This document shows, piece by piece, positions 1 to 7,174 of a stretch of DNA of 11,031 nt; within the stretch, counting starts at the first letter, position 1; the number at the start of each line of letters is the position of its first letter. The notes under the pieces are model-generated. The model did not search any database. It was not told the DNA's origin and was given only the letters and a program-made list of their open reading frames with translations. Position numbers and translations under genes: made by a program. Origin of the DNA: Planctomycetota bacterium. GTDB lineage: Bacteria; Planctomycetota; UBA1135. The stretch is taken from NCBI GenBank assembly GCA_022447335.1, contig JAKVCF010000078.1:1-11031 (forward strand). The letters run 5' to 3'.

Positions 1-56
1 CGCACCCCAGCGGCCACGACGGCATCGTCCTCAGGTTGAATCAATCGGATTGCCAC
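1..56 (-). CDS. GNAT-family N-acetyltransferase, N-terminal fragment (runs off the window)
   Basis: Only the first 18 codons are inside the window. Read on the minus strand from a GTG at 56-54 they give MAIRLIQPEDDAVVAAGV. This hydrophobic strand followed by a QPEDD turn and an Ala/Val-rich helix is the usual opening (beta-1, alpha-1) of single-domain GNAT acetyltransferases, which transfer an acetyl group from acetyl-CoA to an amine. An in-frame TAG lies just upstream, so GTG is the best start. A GAGG core overlaps the sirtuin stop codon and sits 2 nt before the GTG, a short spacing that suggests translational coupling. The gene begins 4 bp after the sirtuin gene. The substrate cannot be told from this fragment, and the fold itself is inferred from very little sequence. 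Confidence 0.55.
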   Translation of the reverse strand, partial: MAIRLIQPEDDAVVAAGV

Positions 57-60
57 AACC

Positions 61-744
61 TCAATCTAACGCGGCGGAGATGGCTTTCGGAACCCCGGTC
101 GAAGCGGCTTCCCGCACCACCGTCAGGCGTGGATGTACGACATCGGGAGCCGCAGGATCAATAACGAAGAGCCGCGCGTCCGGACGGGAAAACTCGACTA
201 GCGAGGCCGCCGGATAGACCGCCAACGAGGTGCCAACCACGAAAACACAGTCTGCCTGAGCGACTTTGGGCACTGCCTTCTCCAGTGCGGGTACCGACTC
301 ACCAAACCAAACCACGTGCGGGCGCAACTGCCCACCTTCCGGGCAATTGTCTCCAAGCTGAAGATCACCCTCGCCCAAGTCAAAAAGCAAGTCGTCCCGA
401 TACACGCTACGCGCCTTGAGAACTTCACCGTGAAGATGTAGCACTCGCGTTGAGCCAGCTCGCTCGTGCAGATCGTCGATATTTTGTGTCACAATCTCGA
501 CCTGGGCCCGCGACTCTAAATCAGCGAGGGCGCGGTGCGCAGCATTCGGCTCGGCCTTACGCACCTGAGCACGCCGCTCATTGTAAAAACGCAACACCAA
601 TTCCGGATCTTTCTGCCAGGCCTCTGGAGTTGCCACATCTTCGATACGATGACGCTCCCAGAGACCGTCCCCATCGCGGAAAGTGCGTAAACCGCTCTCG
701 GCTGAAACCCCCGCGCCTGTAAGTACTGTAATTCGCAGGTTCAA
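61..744 (-). CDS. cobB: Sir2-family NAD-dependent protein deacylase (CobB-like, class III)
   Basis: Sirtuins remove acyl groups from lysines using NAD+, giving nicotinamide and O-acyl-ADP-ribose. The 227-residue protein has the NAD-binding GAGVSAESG (10-18), TFRDGDGLW (21-29), TQNID (86-90), the catalytic His of HLHG (H105), RPHVVWFGE (141-149) and GTSLAVYPAA (171-180). Y54 and R57 form the YxxR motif that in SIRT5 and E. coli CobB reads acidic acyl groups such as succinyl, so desuccinylase activity is plausible. The segment where most sirtuins carry four zinc-binding cysteines (about 110-140) holds a single Cys (C134), so the structural zinc site appears to be missing. The start is TTG at 744-742. 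The thiC stop codon lies upstream in the same frame and no other start exists in the 12-bp gap, while the Rossmann strand begins at residue 4. It lies between thiC and a GNAT gene in an apparent operon. The family call is secure; the true substrates are unknown. Confidence 0.93.
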   Translation of the reverse strand: MNLRITVLTGAGVSAESGLRTFRDGDGLWERHRIEDVATPEAWQKDPELVLRFYNERRAQVRKAEPNAAHRALADLESRAQVEIVTQNIDDLHERAGSTRVLHLHGEVLKARSVYRDDLLFDLGEGDLQLGDNCPEGGQLRPHVVWFGESVPALEKAVPKVAQADCVFVVGTSLAVYPAASLVEFSRPDARLFVIDPAAPDVVHPRLTVVREAASTGVPKAISAALD

Positions 745-756
745 TCGCTCAGGACT

Positions 757-2439
757 TCAAACTTTGAGTTTCGACTCTTTGACATAGACCTCGCCACCCT
801 TCTCGGAAAACTCAGTCGACTTTTCAGCCATGCCTTTCTGAGCAACCTCATCGGCGGTGTATCCGTGCTCCGCCGCATAGGCCCGCACATCCTCGGTGAT
901 CTTCATCGAGCAGAACTTTGGCCCACACATTGAGCAGAAGTGCGCCACTTTTGCCGAGTCAGCTGGAAGCGTCTCGTCGTGATAGGCACGCGCGGTCACA
1001 GGATCGAGCGCTAGATTGAACTGATCTTCCCAACGAAATTCAAAGCGCGCGCGCGACAGAGCATCGTCCCAATCGCGTGCGCCAGGATGCTGCTTTGCGA
1101 GATCGGCCGCGTGGGCGGCGATCTTGTAGGTAATCACCCCTTGTTTGACATCATCGCGGTTCGGTAATCCGAGATGCTCCTTCGGCGTGACGTAGCACAG
1201 CATGGCAGTCCCATACCAGCCGATCTGTGCCGCGCCGATACCCGAAGTGATGTGGTCATAACCTGGCGCAATATCTGTGACAAGCGGGCCCAGCGTATAG
1301 AAAGGAGCCTCATAGCAATGCTGCAATTGAAGATCCATATTCTCCTTGATCATGTGCATCGGCACATGACCTGGCCCTTCGATCATGGTCTGTACATCGT
1401 GATCCCAGGCTATCTTGGTCAGCTCACCGAGAGCGCGCAGCTCACCGATCTGGGCTTCGTCATTGGCATCTGCTGTCGATCCCGGGCGCAGTCCGTCGCC
1501 TAAGCTGAAAGTGATGTCGTACTTCTTCATCACCTCACATATGCGCTCGAACTGGGTATAGAGGAAGTTCTCCTCATGATGCGACAGACACCACTTCGCC
1601 ATGATCGAACCGCCACGCGAAACAATGCCAGTCACACGCTCGGCAGTCAGCGGCACAAAACGCAGAAGCACGCCTGCGTGAATGGTGAAGTAATCGACAC
1701 CTTGCTCGGCCTGCTCATAGAGCGTGTCCAGAAAAAGCTCGATGTCAAGCTTTTCGGGTACCCCATCGACCTTCTCAAGCGCCTGGTAGATCGGCACGGT
1801 ACCAATCGGCACCGGCGCGTTGCGCATAATCCACTCGCGCGTCTCGTGGATATTTTCTCCAGTAGACAGGTCCATGACCGTGTCTGCACCCCAACGAATC
1901 GACCACTGAAGCTTCTCGACCTCCTCTTCAATCGAAGAGTGAGTCGCTGAGTTACCAATGTTAGCGTTGATCTTGACCTTAAAGTTTCTGCCAATGACCA
2001 CCGGCTCGAGCTCAAGGTGCTTACGATTTGCGGGGATAACCGCCCGGCCAGCCGCTACTTCGCTACGCACAAACTCTGGGTTGCAGCCCTCGCGCGCTGC
2101 AACATAAACCATCTCCTCGGTGATCACTCCCTTTCGAGCGTAATGCATCTGCGAGAAGTTTCCGTCGCCACGCTCTTCGCGACGACGCACCCAATCGGCG
2201 CGTAACGTCGAAATACCCTCGCGCGGATCGACGCCCTGTGGACCAGTAGTGTCGTAGACATCGAGATGCTCGCCATTGGTGAGGTGGATGCGGCGCTGAG
2301 GCACCTGCAGGATCGATCCCGTCGACTCGTGTACTACCGACTGGGTGATCTTTTCACTCTTCGGAAAGCACTCTTCGAAGCTCGGGATGCGGCGAACATC
2401 GCCGATCGAATGCTGGTTCTTATTTCGGGACAATTCCAT
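757..2439 (-). CDS. thiC: Phosphomethylpyrimidine synthase ThiC (thiamin pyrimidine synthesis)
   Basis: ThiC is a radical-SAM enzyme of the cytoplasm that rearranges 5-aminoimidazole ribotide (AIR) into hydroxymethylpyrimidine phosphate, the pyrimidine half of thiamin. The 560-residue product shows the family core: RAVIPANRKH (132-141), INANIGNSATHSS (157-169), WGADTVMDLSTG (183-194), then GLRPGSTADANDEAQ, and IEGPGHVPMHMIKENM in the barrel. The C-terminal CSMCGPKFC gives the CX2CX4C cluster ligands C502, C505 and C510. It is somewhat shorter than E. coli ThiC (about 630), mainly through a compact N-terminus, and no key motif is lost. The ATG at 2439 has a strong GGAGG 7 nt upstream, inside a TPP riboswitch, so expression should fall when TPP is plentiful. 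It is the first gene of an apparent operon with the sirtuin. No other thiamin gene is in the window. Confidence 0.98.
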   Translation of the reverse strand: MELSRNKNQHSIGDVRRIPSFEECFPKSEKITQSVVHESTGSILQVPQRRIHLTNGEHLDVYDTTGPQGVDPREGISTLRADWVRRREERGDGNFSQMHYARKGVITEEMVYVAAREGCNPEFVRSEVAAGRAVIPANRKHLELEPVVIGRNFKVKINANIGNSATHSSIEEEVEKLQWSIRWGADTVMDLSTGENIHETREWIMRNAPVPIGTVPIYQALEKVDGVPEKLDIELFLDTLYEQAEQGVDYFTIHAGVLLRFVPLTAERVTGIVSRGGSIMAKWCLSHHEENFLYTQFERICEVMKKYDITFSLGDGLRPGSTADANDEAQIGELRALGELTKIAWDHDVQTMIEGPGHVPMHMIKENMDLQLQHCYEAPFYTLGPLVTDIAPGYDHITSGIGAAQIGWYGTAMLCYVTPKEHLGLPNRDDVKQGVITYKIAAHAADLAKQHPGARDWDDALSRARFEFRWEDQFNLALDPVTARAYHDETLPADSAKVAHFCSMCGPKFCSMKITEDVRAYAAEHGYTADEVAQKGMAEKSTEFSEKGGEVYVKESKLKV

Positions 2440-2446
2440 ACTCTTT

Positions 2447-2451
2447 CCTCC
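2447..2451 (-). promoter_or_regulatory. Ribosome binding site of thiC, inside the riboswitch
   Basis: GGAGG on the minus strand, 7 nt before the thiC ATG. It is the strongest Shine-Dalgarno sequence in the window and fixes the thiC start. It coincides with the 3' end of the TPP aptamer, which is what links ligand binding to translation. Confidence 0.85.
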
Positions 2452-2520
2452 GCCGGTATAACCCGGATCAGGTACGAGGGGTGTGATCTCAGGCCCACGA
2501 GTTACGGGCCCCCCCCAGGG
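2447..2520 (-). promoter_or_regulatory. TPP (THI-box) riboswitch controlling thiC
   Basis: Read on the minus strand, the leader has the invariant THI-box blocks in order. A P2 stem is formed by GGCCC pairing with GGGCC around a CGTAACTCGT loop. CTGAGA (2492-2487) binds the pyrimidine. ACCTGATCCGG (2473-2463), TTATACC and GGCGGAGG follow, forming the pyrophosphate arm and the end of the aptamer. The aptamer ends on the GGAGG of thiC and no terminator hairpin lies between, so control is most likely translational, with ligand-bound aptamer hiding the ribosome site. Two departures from the textbook consensus are visible: a run of eight G where a GGGGUG-like stretch is normal, and TTATA where TAATA is common. 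The P1 pairing is weak as read (CCU with AGG), so the 5' edge is approximate. Confidence 0.92.
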
Positions 2521-2651
2521 CAGGTGCAGGCTTTCCTAGGGCATACCCAGGAGAGTCCCAGCAGTCTAACGTCAACCCGAGTTCAGCCCACTGATCTCGC
2601 GCACGAAACCACTGGAGATGCTACTAAGCTCGCATACCCTAGAATGAAAGC

Positions 2652-4256
2652 ATGCTTAGCCGTCTAGGATCGATCACGTTGCTTTTGGCTGCCTGTGGCC
2701 AAGGAACCGATCCCACGGGGATACAGGTGACGGGTTCCGCCAGGTCACCGCAAACCTCAATACCACCTGCAACTCCTGAACGACCTGCTGGCGCCTTCCG
2801 CCTAACGATCACAGCCGATCTGAGCGAGGAAGCAAATGCTCCCGCTGGCTATCGCATCCTTCGCCTGCCACCGCGGCTCGAAGATTTACCAACTGGCGTG
2901 CAAGTTAATCGCCGAGAAGTGCAGAAAGGGGCTTGGCGCTCTTATCCGAAGAACGGTCAGCCGCTAATCGTAGACCTATTTCCCACTGATGACGTACTGG
3001 ACGACCGTTGGATGGTAGTTGCCTATGCCGAGAACGATGTACACGGTTTCCGCTACGCCGACAACGACTTTAGGCGCGTCGAAGTCGGCACTTCAAAAAT
3101 CTTCGCACTCCAAGCAGAGGGTGGAGAGCTTGCACTATCGATCGAAGTTCGCCCTGCTATTTCACTAATCCCGCGCTTTCGCGATGAGGAAGCAATTGAA
3201 GGACCTTTCGGCTTCGAATTCAGCTACGGGCCGATAGCTTCCGCACCACGTCGTATTCGCGGCACCTGGAGCGGCGATGGCAATCTTCCCTTTTTAATTT
3301 CACGCTATGCGATTGGTCGCCACGGTTATGTTTCCCTTTTTCAACACGCATGGCCCAGTGAGACAGAGTTAGGACCTGTCGGGTTTGTGCTGACAGGCAG
3401 CCCTACTGAAATTAATCTGCCACAACCAGAATCCAGCGGACCCTTGCACTTACAGGTTTACTCCCCCACAGGAGAGACTTGCACAGAAGCTATCGTGCTC
3501 GGCGGATTCATCGGAAAGAACGGTGAATGGGAGATGACTGAAGCCGGCCGCACCAACGCACAGGCCAGGCTTACCATTCCAAATGCACAAGCAGGCCGCT
3601 ATCACCTAAGCGCCCGCCTCTCCGAAAGCGATAAAGTTCTGCTTGGGTGGATCGCAACGGACGGAAGCGAATACGAAGGTCGCATCGCTACACCGCCAAG
3701 CCTTGAGACCGGTAAGTTAGATCTACTCGATCTACCGGAATCCAAAGGCTGGGAAGTCGAAGTTTGGTCCTTCTGGGGCGCACTTATGGTGGGCCACAGC
3801 AAGGGCAGACCGGGTGAAGACCTCACACTGCCACACGCCGGAGAAATGCGGCATCAGGCGCTCGCCCGACGCTGGGACAAGGAACGCGGTATCACCGAAG
3901 CACATCTCTACCTGGAATGCGAATGGCATGAAGGCGCTTGGCACTTCCACGCCGCACCAACCTTGCTATCAATTGAAAACTTCACTGATGAACTCGGGCT
4001 CGTTCTGCGCCTCAATCGCACTGAAGACCGCGAACCGGAACAATTCTTCCCACCAAAAGCCTGGCAGGTTGAGCCGGGCGGAGCCGAGACAACCGATTAC
4101 TTCCCCATCCCCTTCCGCGGTGGCCTAGAACTGCAGGGCCTGCCCGAGGGCCAATACGAAGCTGGAATCTGGGGGCTCGAGCCTACGACAGAACGCATGG
4201 CTGAACTCGCAACTTTTTGGCCCGTCTCAGAAGAGGTGATCAGCGAAGACGAGTAA
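2652..4256 (+). CDS. Predicted lipoprotein of unknown function
   Basis: The 534-residue product starts with a short lipoprotein signal: MLSR, a hydrophobic stretch, and the lipobox LAAC with Cys at position 15. After signal peptidase II cleavage the mature N-terminus would be Cys-Gly. Lacking Asp at +2, it would be expected to go to the outer membrane under the enterobacterial Lol rule. A Thr/Pro/Ser-rich linker (about 20-47) leads into a body with many alternating beta-type stretches and no further membrane segment. Phrases such as AGRYHLSARL (near 316) and LPEGQYEAGIW (near 497) resemble the G-x-Y strands of transthyretin-like or carboxypeptidase-regulatory beta-sandwich modules, suggesting several such domains. 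I recognise no catalytic motif and no named family. The start follows a poor ribosome site, but the signal peptide begins directly there. It stands alone: divergent from thiC (212 bp apart) and convergent with ubiD. The gene is convincing from its length and signal; its function is unknown. Confidence 0.85.
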   Translation: MLSRLGSITLLLAACGQGTDPTGIQVTGSARSPQTSIPPATPERPAGAFRLTITADLSEEANAPAGYRILRLPPRLEDLPTGVQVNRREVQKGAWRSYPKNGQPLIVDLFPTDDVLDDRWMVVAYAENDVHGFRYADNDFRRVEVGTSKIFALQAEGGELALSIEVRPAISLIPRFRDEEAIEGPFGFEFSYGPIASAPRRIRGTWSGDGNLPFLISRYAIGRHGYVSLFQHAWPSETELGPVGFVLTGSPTEINLPQPESSGPLHLQVYSPTGETCTEAIVLGGFIGKNGEWEMTEAGRTNAQARLTIPNAQAGRYHLSARLSESDKVLLGWIATDGSEYEGRIATPPSLETGKLDLLDLPESKGWEVEVWSFWGALMVGHSKGRPGEDLTLPHAGEMRHQALARRWDKERGITEAHLYLECEWHEGAWHFHAAPTLLSIENFTDELGLVLRLNRTEDREPEQFFPPKAWQVEPGGAETTDYFPIPFRGGLELQGLPEGQYEAGIWGLEPTTERMAELATFWPVSEEVISEDE

Positions 4257-4294
4257 ATCGCAGCCTGCGCCTGCTTCCAGCATTCTGCTGCGAT
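4257..4294. terminator. Inverted repeat between convergent genes, possible terminator
   Basis: ATCGCAGC (4257-4264) and GCTGCGAT (4287-4294) are a perfect 8-bp inverted repeat with a 22-nt loop. It begins at the base after the lipoprotein stop codon and lies in the 102-bp gap before the end of ubiD on the other strand. The position suits a transcription terminator, but neither side is followed by a clear T run and the loop is long, so an intrinsic terminator is only tentative. The rest of the gap shows nothing I can name. Confidence 0.35.
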
Positions 4295-4358
4295 CAAAAT
4301 ATCTGAAGTCAGCTGAACCGAGCTATGCAAATCTTCATGGATTCATCAGCCTTCGAAC

Positions 4359-5813
4359 CTAAAATCCGAACTCCTCCCAACGCGCGTCGACTTGGGATTC
4401 CATCTCGCTGCTCATGGCAATGACTTCAGGCCAATCCCTATTGAATCCCTCTTCGGACCACTTACGCGTAGCATCAATACCCACCTTGCTGCCATAGCAA
4501 GAAGCCCGACTTGCATGGTCGAGCACTTCAATCGGCCCCATCGTGAACTCTAAATCGCGCTGAGGGTCGATGTTGTTAAGTACCCGCCATGAAACATCAG
4601 AGTCATCGTGGATATCACAGTCGTCATCGACAACCACTATCACCTTGGTAAACATTGCCTGGCCCAGCCCCCATATAGCGTTCATAATCTTGCGCGCGTG
4701 TCCTGGATAAGCCTTCTTAATCTTCAGGTACATCAAGTTGTGGGCCACACCTTCGAAGGGCATGCGGTAATCCACCACCTCAGGAAACTGCTTCTGCAAC
4801 ACCGGAAGCAGTAGGCGCTCGATACCTTCGGTCATCCAACAATCTTCCTGTGGAGGCCGCCCCACCAGCGTGGTGTGGTAGATCGGGTCCTTGCGCATGG
4901 TCACGCAATGCACTCGGAAAACCGGATAGTCATCTGCAAGACTATAGAAACCGGTGTGATCGCCAAACGGGCCCTCGCGGCGCAGCTCGCCCGGATCGAC
5001 ATAACCCTCCAGCACAATCTCAGCGGTTGCGGGAACTTCCAGCGGCACGGTCTTACACGACACCAGCGGGACCGGCTTCTGGCGCAGGAAACCAGCGATC
5101 AGCAACTCGTCAATGTCCGGCGGCGCCGGAACCACGCTGGCAAAACAGGTCGCCGGATCCGCCCCGATAACTACCGCTACCGGGATCTTCTGACCGCGCG
5201 CTGCGGCCTTGCCCAGATGCCGCTTGGCATCTTTGTGCATATGCGTGTGGAAACCTGTCTCGTTCGTGGAAAATATTTGGAGGCGATAAGTCCCAAGATT
5301 GCGCTTGCCACTCTCAGGATCCTGGGTCACGCACAGTGGAAACGTGATAAATGGCCCGCCGTCATCTGGCCAAGTAGTGAGCACCGGGATCCTGGATAGA
5401 TCAACTTGATCCCCTTCCCAAACCACTTCCTGACAAGGCGCGCTCGACACTTTTTTAGGGAAGACCTTCCCGATCTGCGCAAGCTTCGGAATCATCTTTA
5501 ACTTGCCGAGTAGCCCTTCAGGTGGAGCCTGGTCCAACAGGGCCTCCAATCGCGCGGCGTGCTCTTCGATCGACTCAACCCCAAGCGATAAGCCCATTCG
5601 GCGACGTGAGCCGAAGGCATTAACGAAAACCGGCATTTCGCTGCCGACCACATTCTCGAAGAGCAGAGCCTTGTTCTCAGCCCCCCTTTCCTTAGAAACT
5701 CGGTCGACGATCGCAGAGATCTCAAGCTTCGGGTCCACCGGGGCAGTCACACGGTGCAGCTCCCCAGCTGACCCGAGGACTTCGATCCACTCACGCAGGC
5801 TATTAATGGCCAT
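4359..5813 (-). CDS. ubiD: UbiD-family prenylated-FMN decarboxylase (quinone synthesis candidate)
   Basis: UbiD enzymes decarboxylate aromatic or unsaturated acids with prenylated FMN supplied by UbiX. In ubiquinone synthesis the substrate is polyprenyl-4-hydroxybenzoate, and homologues serve the analogous step of futalosine-route menaquinone synthesis. The 484-residue product is normal in length for the family. It starts SLREWIEVLGSAGELHRV, followed by ALLFENVVGS (49-58). NLGTYRLQ (172-179) matches the cofactor and metal-binding stretch. AEIVLEG (264-270) and PGELRREGPFGDHTGFY (274-290) carry the Glu residues and Arg of the active-site region. The ATG at 5813 is preceded by AAGGGG about 4 nt upstream. 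It lies 110 bp downstream of the receiver-EAL gene on the same strand and could be co-transcribed or have its own promoter. No ubiX or other quinone gene is in view, so the substrate is inferred; a role on another aromatic acid is possible. Confidence 0.92.
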   Translation of the reverse strand: MAINSLREWIEVLGSAGELHRVTAPVDPKLEISAIVDRVSKERGAENKALLFENVVGSEMPVFVNAFGSRRRMGLSLGVESIEEHAARLEALLDQAPPEGLLGKLKMIPKLAQIGKVFPKKVSSAPCQEVVWEGDQVDLSRIPVLTTWPDDGGPFITFPLCVTQDPESGKRNLGTYRLQIFSTNETGFHTHMHKDAKRHLGKAAARGQKIPVAVVIGADPATCFASVVPAPPDIDELLIAGFLRQKPVPLVSCKTVPLEVPATAEIVLEGYVDPGELRREGPFGDHTGFYSLADDYPVFRVHCVTMRKDPIYHTTLVGRPPQEDCWMTEGIERLLLPVLQKQFPEVVDYRMPFEGVAHNLMYLKIKKAYPGHARKIMNAIWGLGQAMFTKVIVVVDDDCDIHDDSDVSWRVLNNIDPQRDLEFTMGPIEVLDHASRASCYGSKVGIDATRKWSEEGFNRDWPEVIAMSSEMESQVDARWEEFGF

Positions 5814-5853
5814 GAAGCCCCTTTTTAGGCCTCCCGCGCGGCGCAGACAAGTG

Positions 5854-5878
5854 AAGTCAGCGCGCTTCTGCTGAACTT
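5854..5878 (-). other. Hairpin in the receiver-EAL / ubiD spacer
   Basis: On the minus strand AAGTTCAGC and GCTGACTT can pair as 8 bp with one bulged T around the 8-nt loop AGAAGCGC. It lies midway in the 110-bp gap between the receiver-EAL stop and the ubiD start. No T run follows, so it is not a standard intrinsic terminator. It could be a weak terminator, a processing site or chance. Confidence 0.25.
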
Positions 5879-5923
5879 AGCCTTCGGCGGCCCCTCGGCC
5901 CATGATGTTTTGGAGCAAATCGC

Positions 5924-7174
5924 TCACTCACAGCCTTCCTCAGCGGAGCCTGAACCGTGCCCGTCGCCTTGCGCAAAAGGGTTCGGCGGATCGATCACTT
6001 CGCGGTGCGGGCGCGCAATGTAGTAGCCCTGGATCAAGTCGACTCCGATCTCCATGAGTGCATCCAGTTCTTCGCGCGTCTCCACGCCTTCCGCAACGAC
6101 ATGCATTCCGCGTACCGCACAAAAATCGTGCATGACCCGCACAAGGTCGCGCTGGCGCTCGCCCTGATCCAAGTCGCGCACCAGTCTCATATCCAGCTTG
6201 ACAACCTCGGGAGCAAGTTGCGCAAAAGCAGCCAGACCATTATGACCCGCACCGAGGTCATCCATGGCAATTTGAAAACCCAGTTCACGCAGCTGCTGCA
6301 CCTTATCCTGCGCATTAGCAATCACCTCGAGCGACTCGCGCTCGGTAATCTCGAGCACGAAGCGATGCGCCTGCTGCGAGAAAGCACTATCCGCATCGAA
6401 TAAATCGGCGTCGTCCAAATCCGCGAAGTGAAGATTAACGAATAGATACGCGTGCTCGGGCACCTCCGCAAGCTTCTCGAGAGCAGCCGCACGAATCGCA
6501 CGGCCAATCTCAGAGGTGCGGCCCAATTCTTCGCCAGCCTGAATCAAGGCGGGCGGTTGGCGAAGCGTTTCCTCGGCACAGCGCAGCAGACACTCATAGC
6601 CGATCGCAGTACCTTGCTCTAGCGAGTAAATCGGCTGGAAGTGCAGGTATATCGAGTCCAATGCCGACTCAAATCGGGTCAGTTGGCCGGCACGGTCCGA
6701 TGCTGTTCCCTGCGTTCCACTGGTCATACGGAACAAATCGCGCTTGGCATTGGCCATGCGACGGAAGTCGACGGCCTGCTCCGCGAGCTCGCGCAACTGA
6801 CCCGGGTCTATTGGCTTCTCGAGGTAGCGCAGTGCGCCATATTCCACAGCCTGAACTGCCCCATCCAGCTCAGGTTCTCCCGTGACGAGAATGACCGGAA
6901 TATCAAGGTCACGCGCACGAATCTCACGCAGAAGGCTGACGCCGTCCAAACCGGGCATCGTGATATCGCTCACGATCAAATCAGGAAGATGCTCCGTCAG
7001 AATACCAAGTGCATATTGTCCATCTTCCGCTTCGAAGATCTCGAATTCCTTCCCCAGCGCGGCGCGGAAAGCGGCCCGAACCTCGGCATCATCCTCGACT
7101 AGCAGGATCGTCGGACGCGCAAGATCCGGACTCGAGGAATTCAGCGAATCGAACGGGACCTGTGAGTCGACCAT
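5924..7174 (-). CDS. Response regulator with EAL domain, probable cyclic-di-GMP phosphodiesterase
   Basis: The 416-residue cytoplasmic protein joins a CheY-like receiver (about 22-135) to an EAL domain (about 165-395). The receiver has the acidic pocket E27/D28/D29, phospho-acceptor D70 (IVSDITMPG), T98 and K120 (LEKP), so it should accept a phosphate from a histidine kinase. The EAL domain, which hydrolyses cyclic-di-GMP to pGpG, has its signature as ECL (E194), the metal and catalytic residues N247 (FVNLHF), E278 (LEITE), D305/D306 (MDDLGAG), K326 (VKLDM), E362/E365 (AEGVET) and Q382 (QGYYIARP). All expected positions are present, so it is probably active. There is no GGDEF or output DNA-binding domain. 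The first 20 residues and the acidic Gly/Ser-rich tail after 395 look disordered. The ATG at 7174 lacks a clear ribosome site but sits about 20 residues before the receiver. No kinase gene is adjacent, so the input signal is unknown. It lies upstream of ubiD on the same strand. Confidence 0.95.
   Translation of the reverse strand: MVDSQVPFDSLNSSSPDLARPTILLVEDDAEVRAAFRAALGKEFEIFEAEDGQYALGILTEHLPDLIVSDITMPGLDGVSLLREIRARDLDIPVILVTGEPELDGAVQAVEYGALRYLEKPIDPGQLRELAEQAVDFRRMANAKRDLFRMTSGTQGTASDRAGQLTRFESALDSIYLHFQPIYSLEQGTAIGYECLLRCAEETLRQPPALIQAGEELGRTSEIGRAIRAAALEKLAEVPEHAYLFVNLHFADLDDADLFDADSAFSQQAHRFVLEITERESLEVIANAQDKVQQLRELGFQIAMDDLGAGHNGLAAFAQLAPEVVKLDMRLVRDLDQGERQRDLVRVMHDFCAVRGMHVVAEGVETREELDALMEIGVDLIQGYYIARPHREVIDPPNPFAQGDGHGSGSAEEGCE

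Noticed and set aside
2576..2581. A TTGAC-like -35 element for thiC on the minus strand (region around 2572-2577)
   Set aside because: No acceptable -10 lies 16-18 bp downstream; the nearest TATG is about 22-24 bp away, so a promoter call is not supported.
2541..2639. GCATACCC occurring twice, at 2541-2548 and 2632-2639
   Set aside because: An 8-base match 91 bp apart with no further similarity around it is likely chance.
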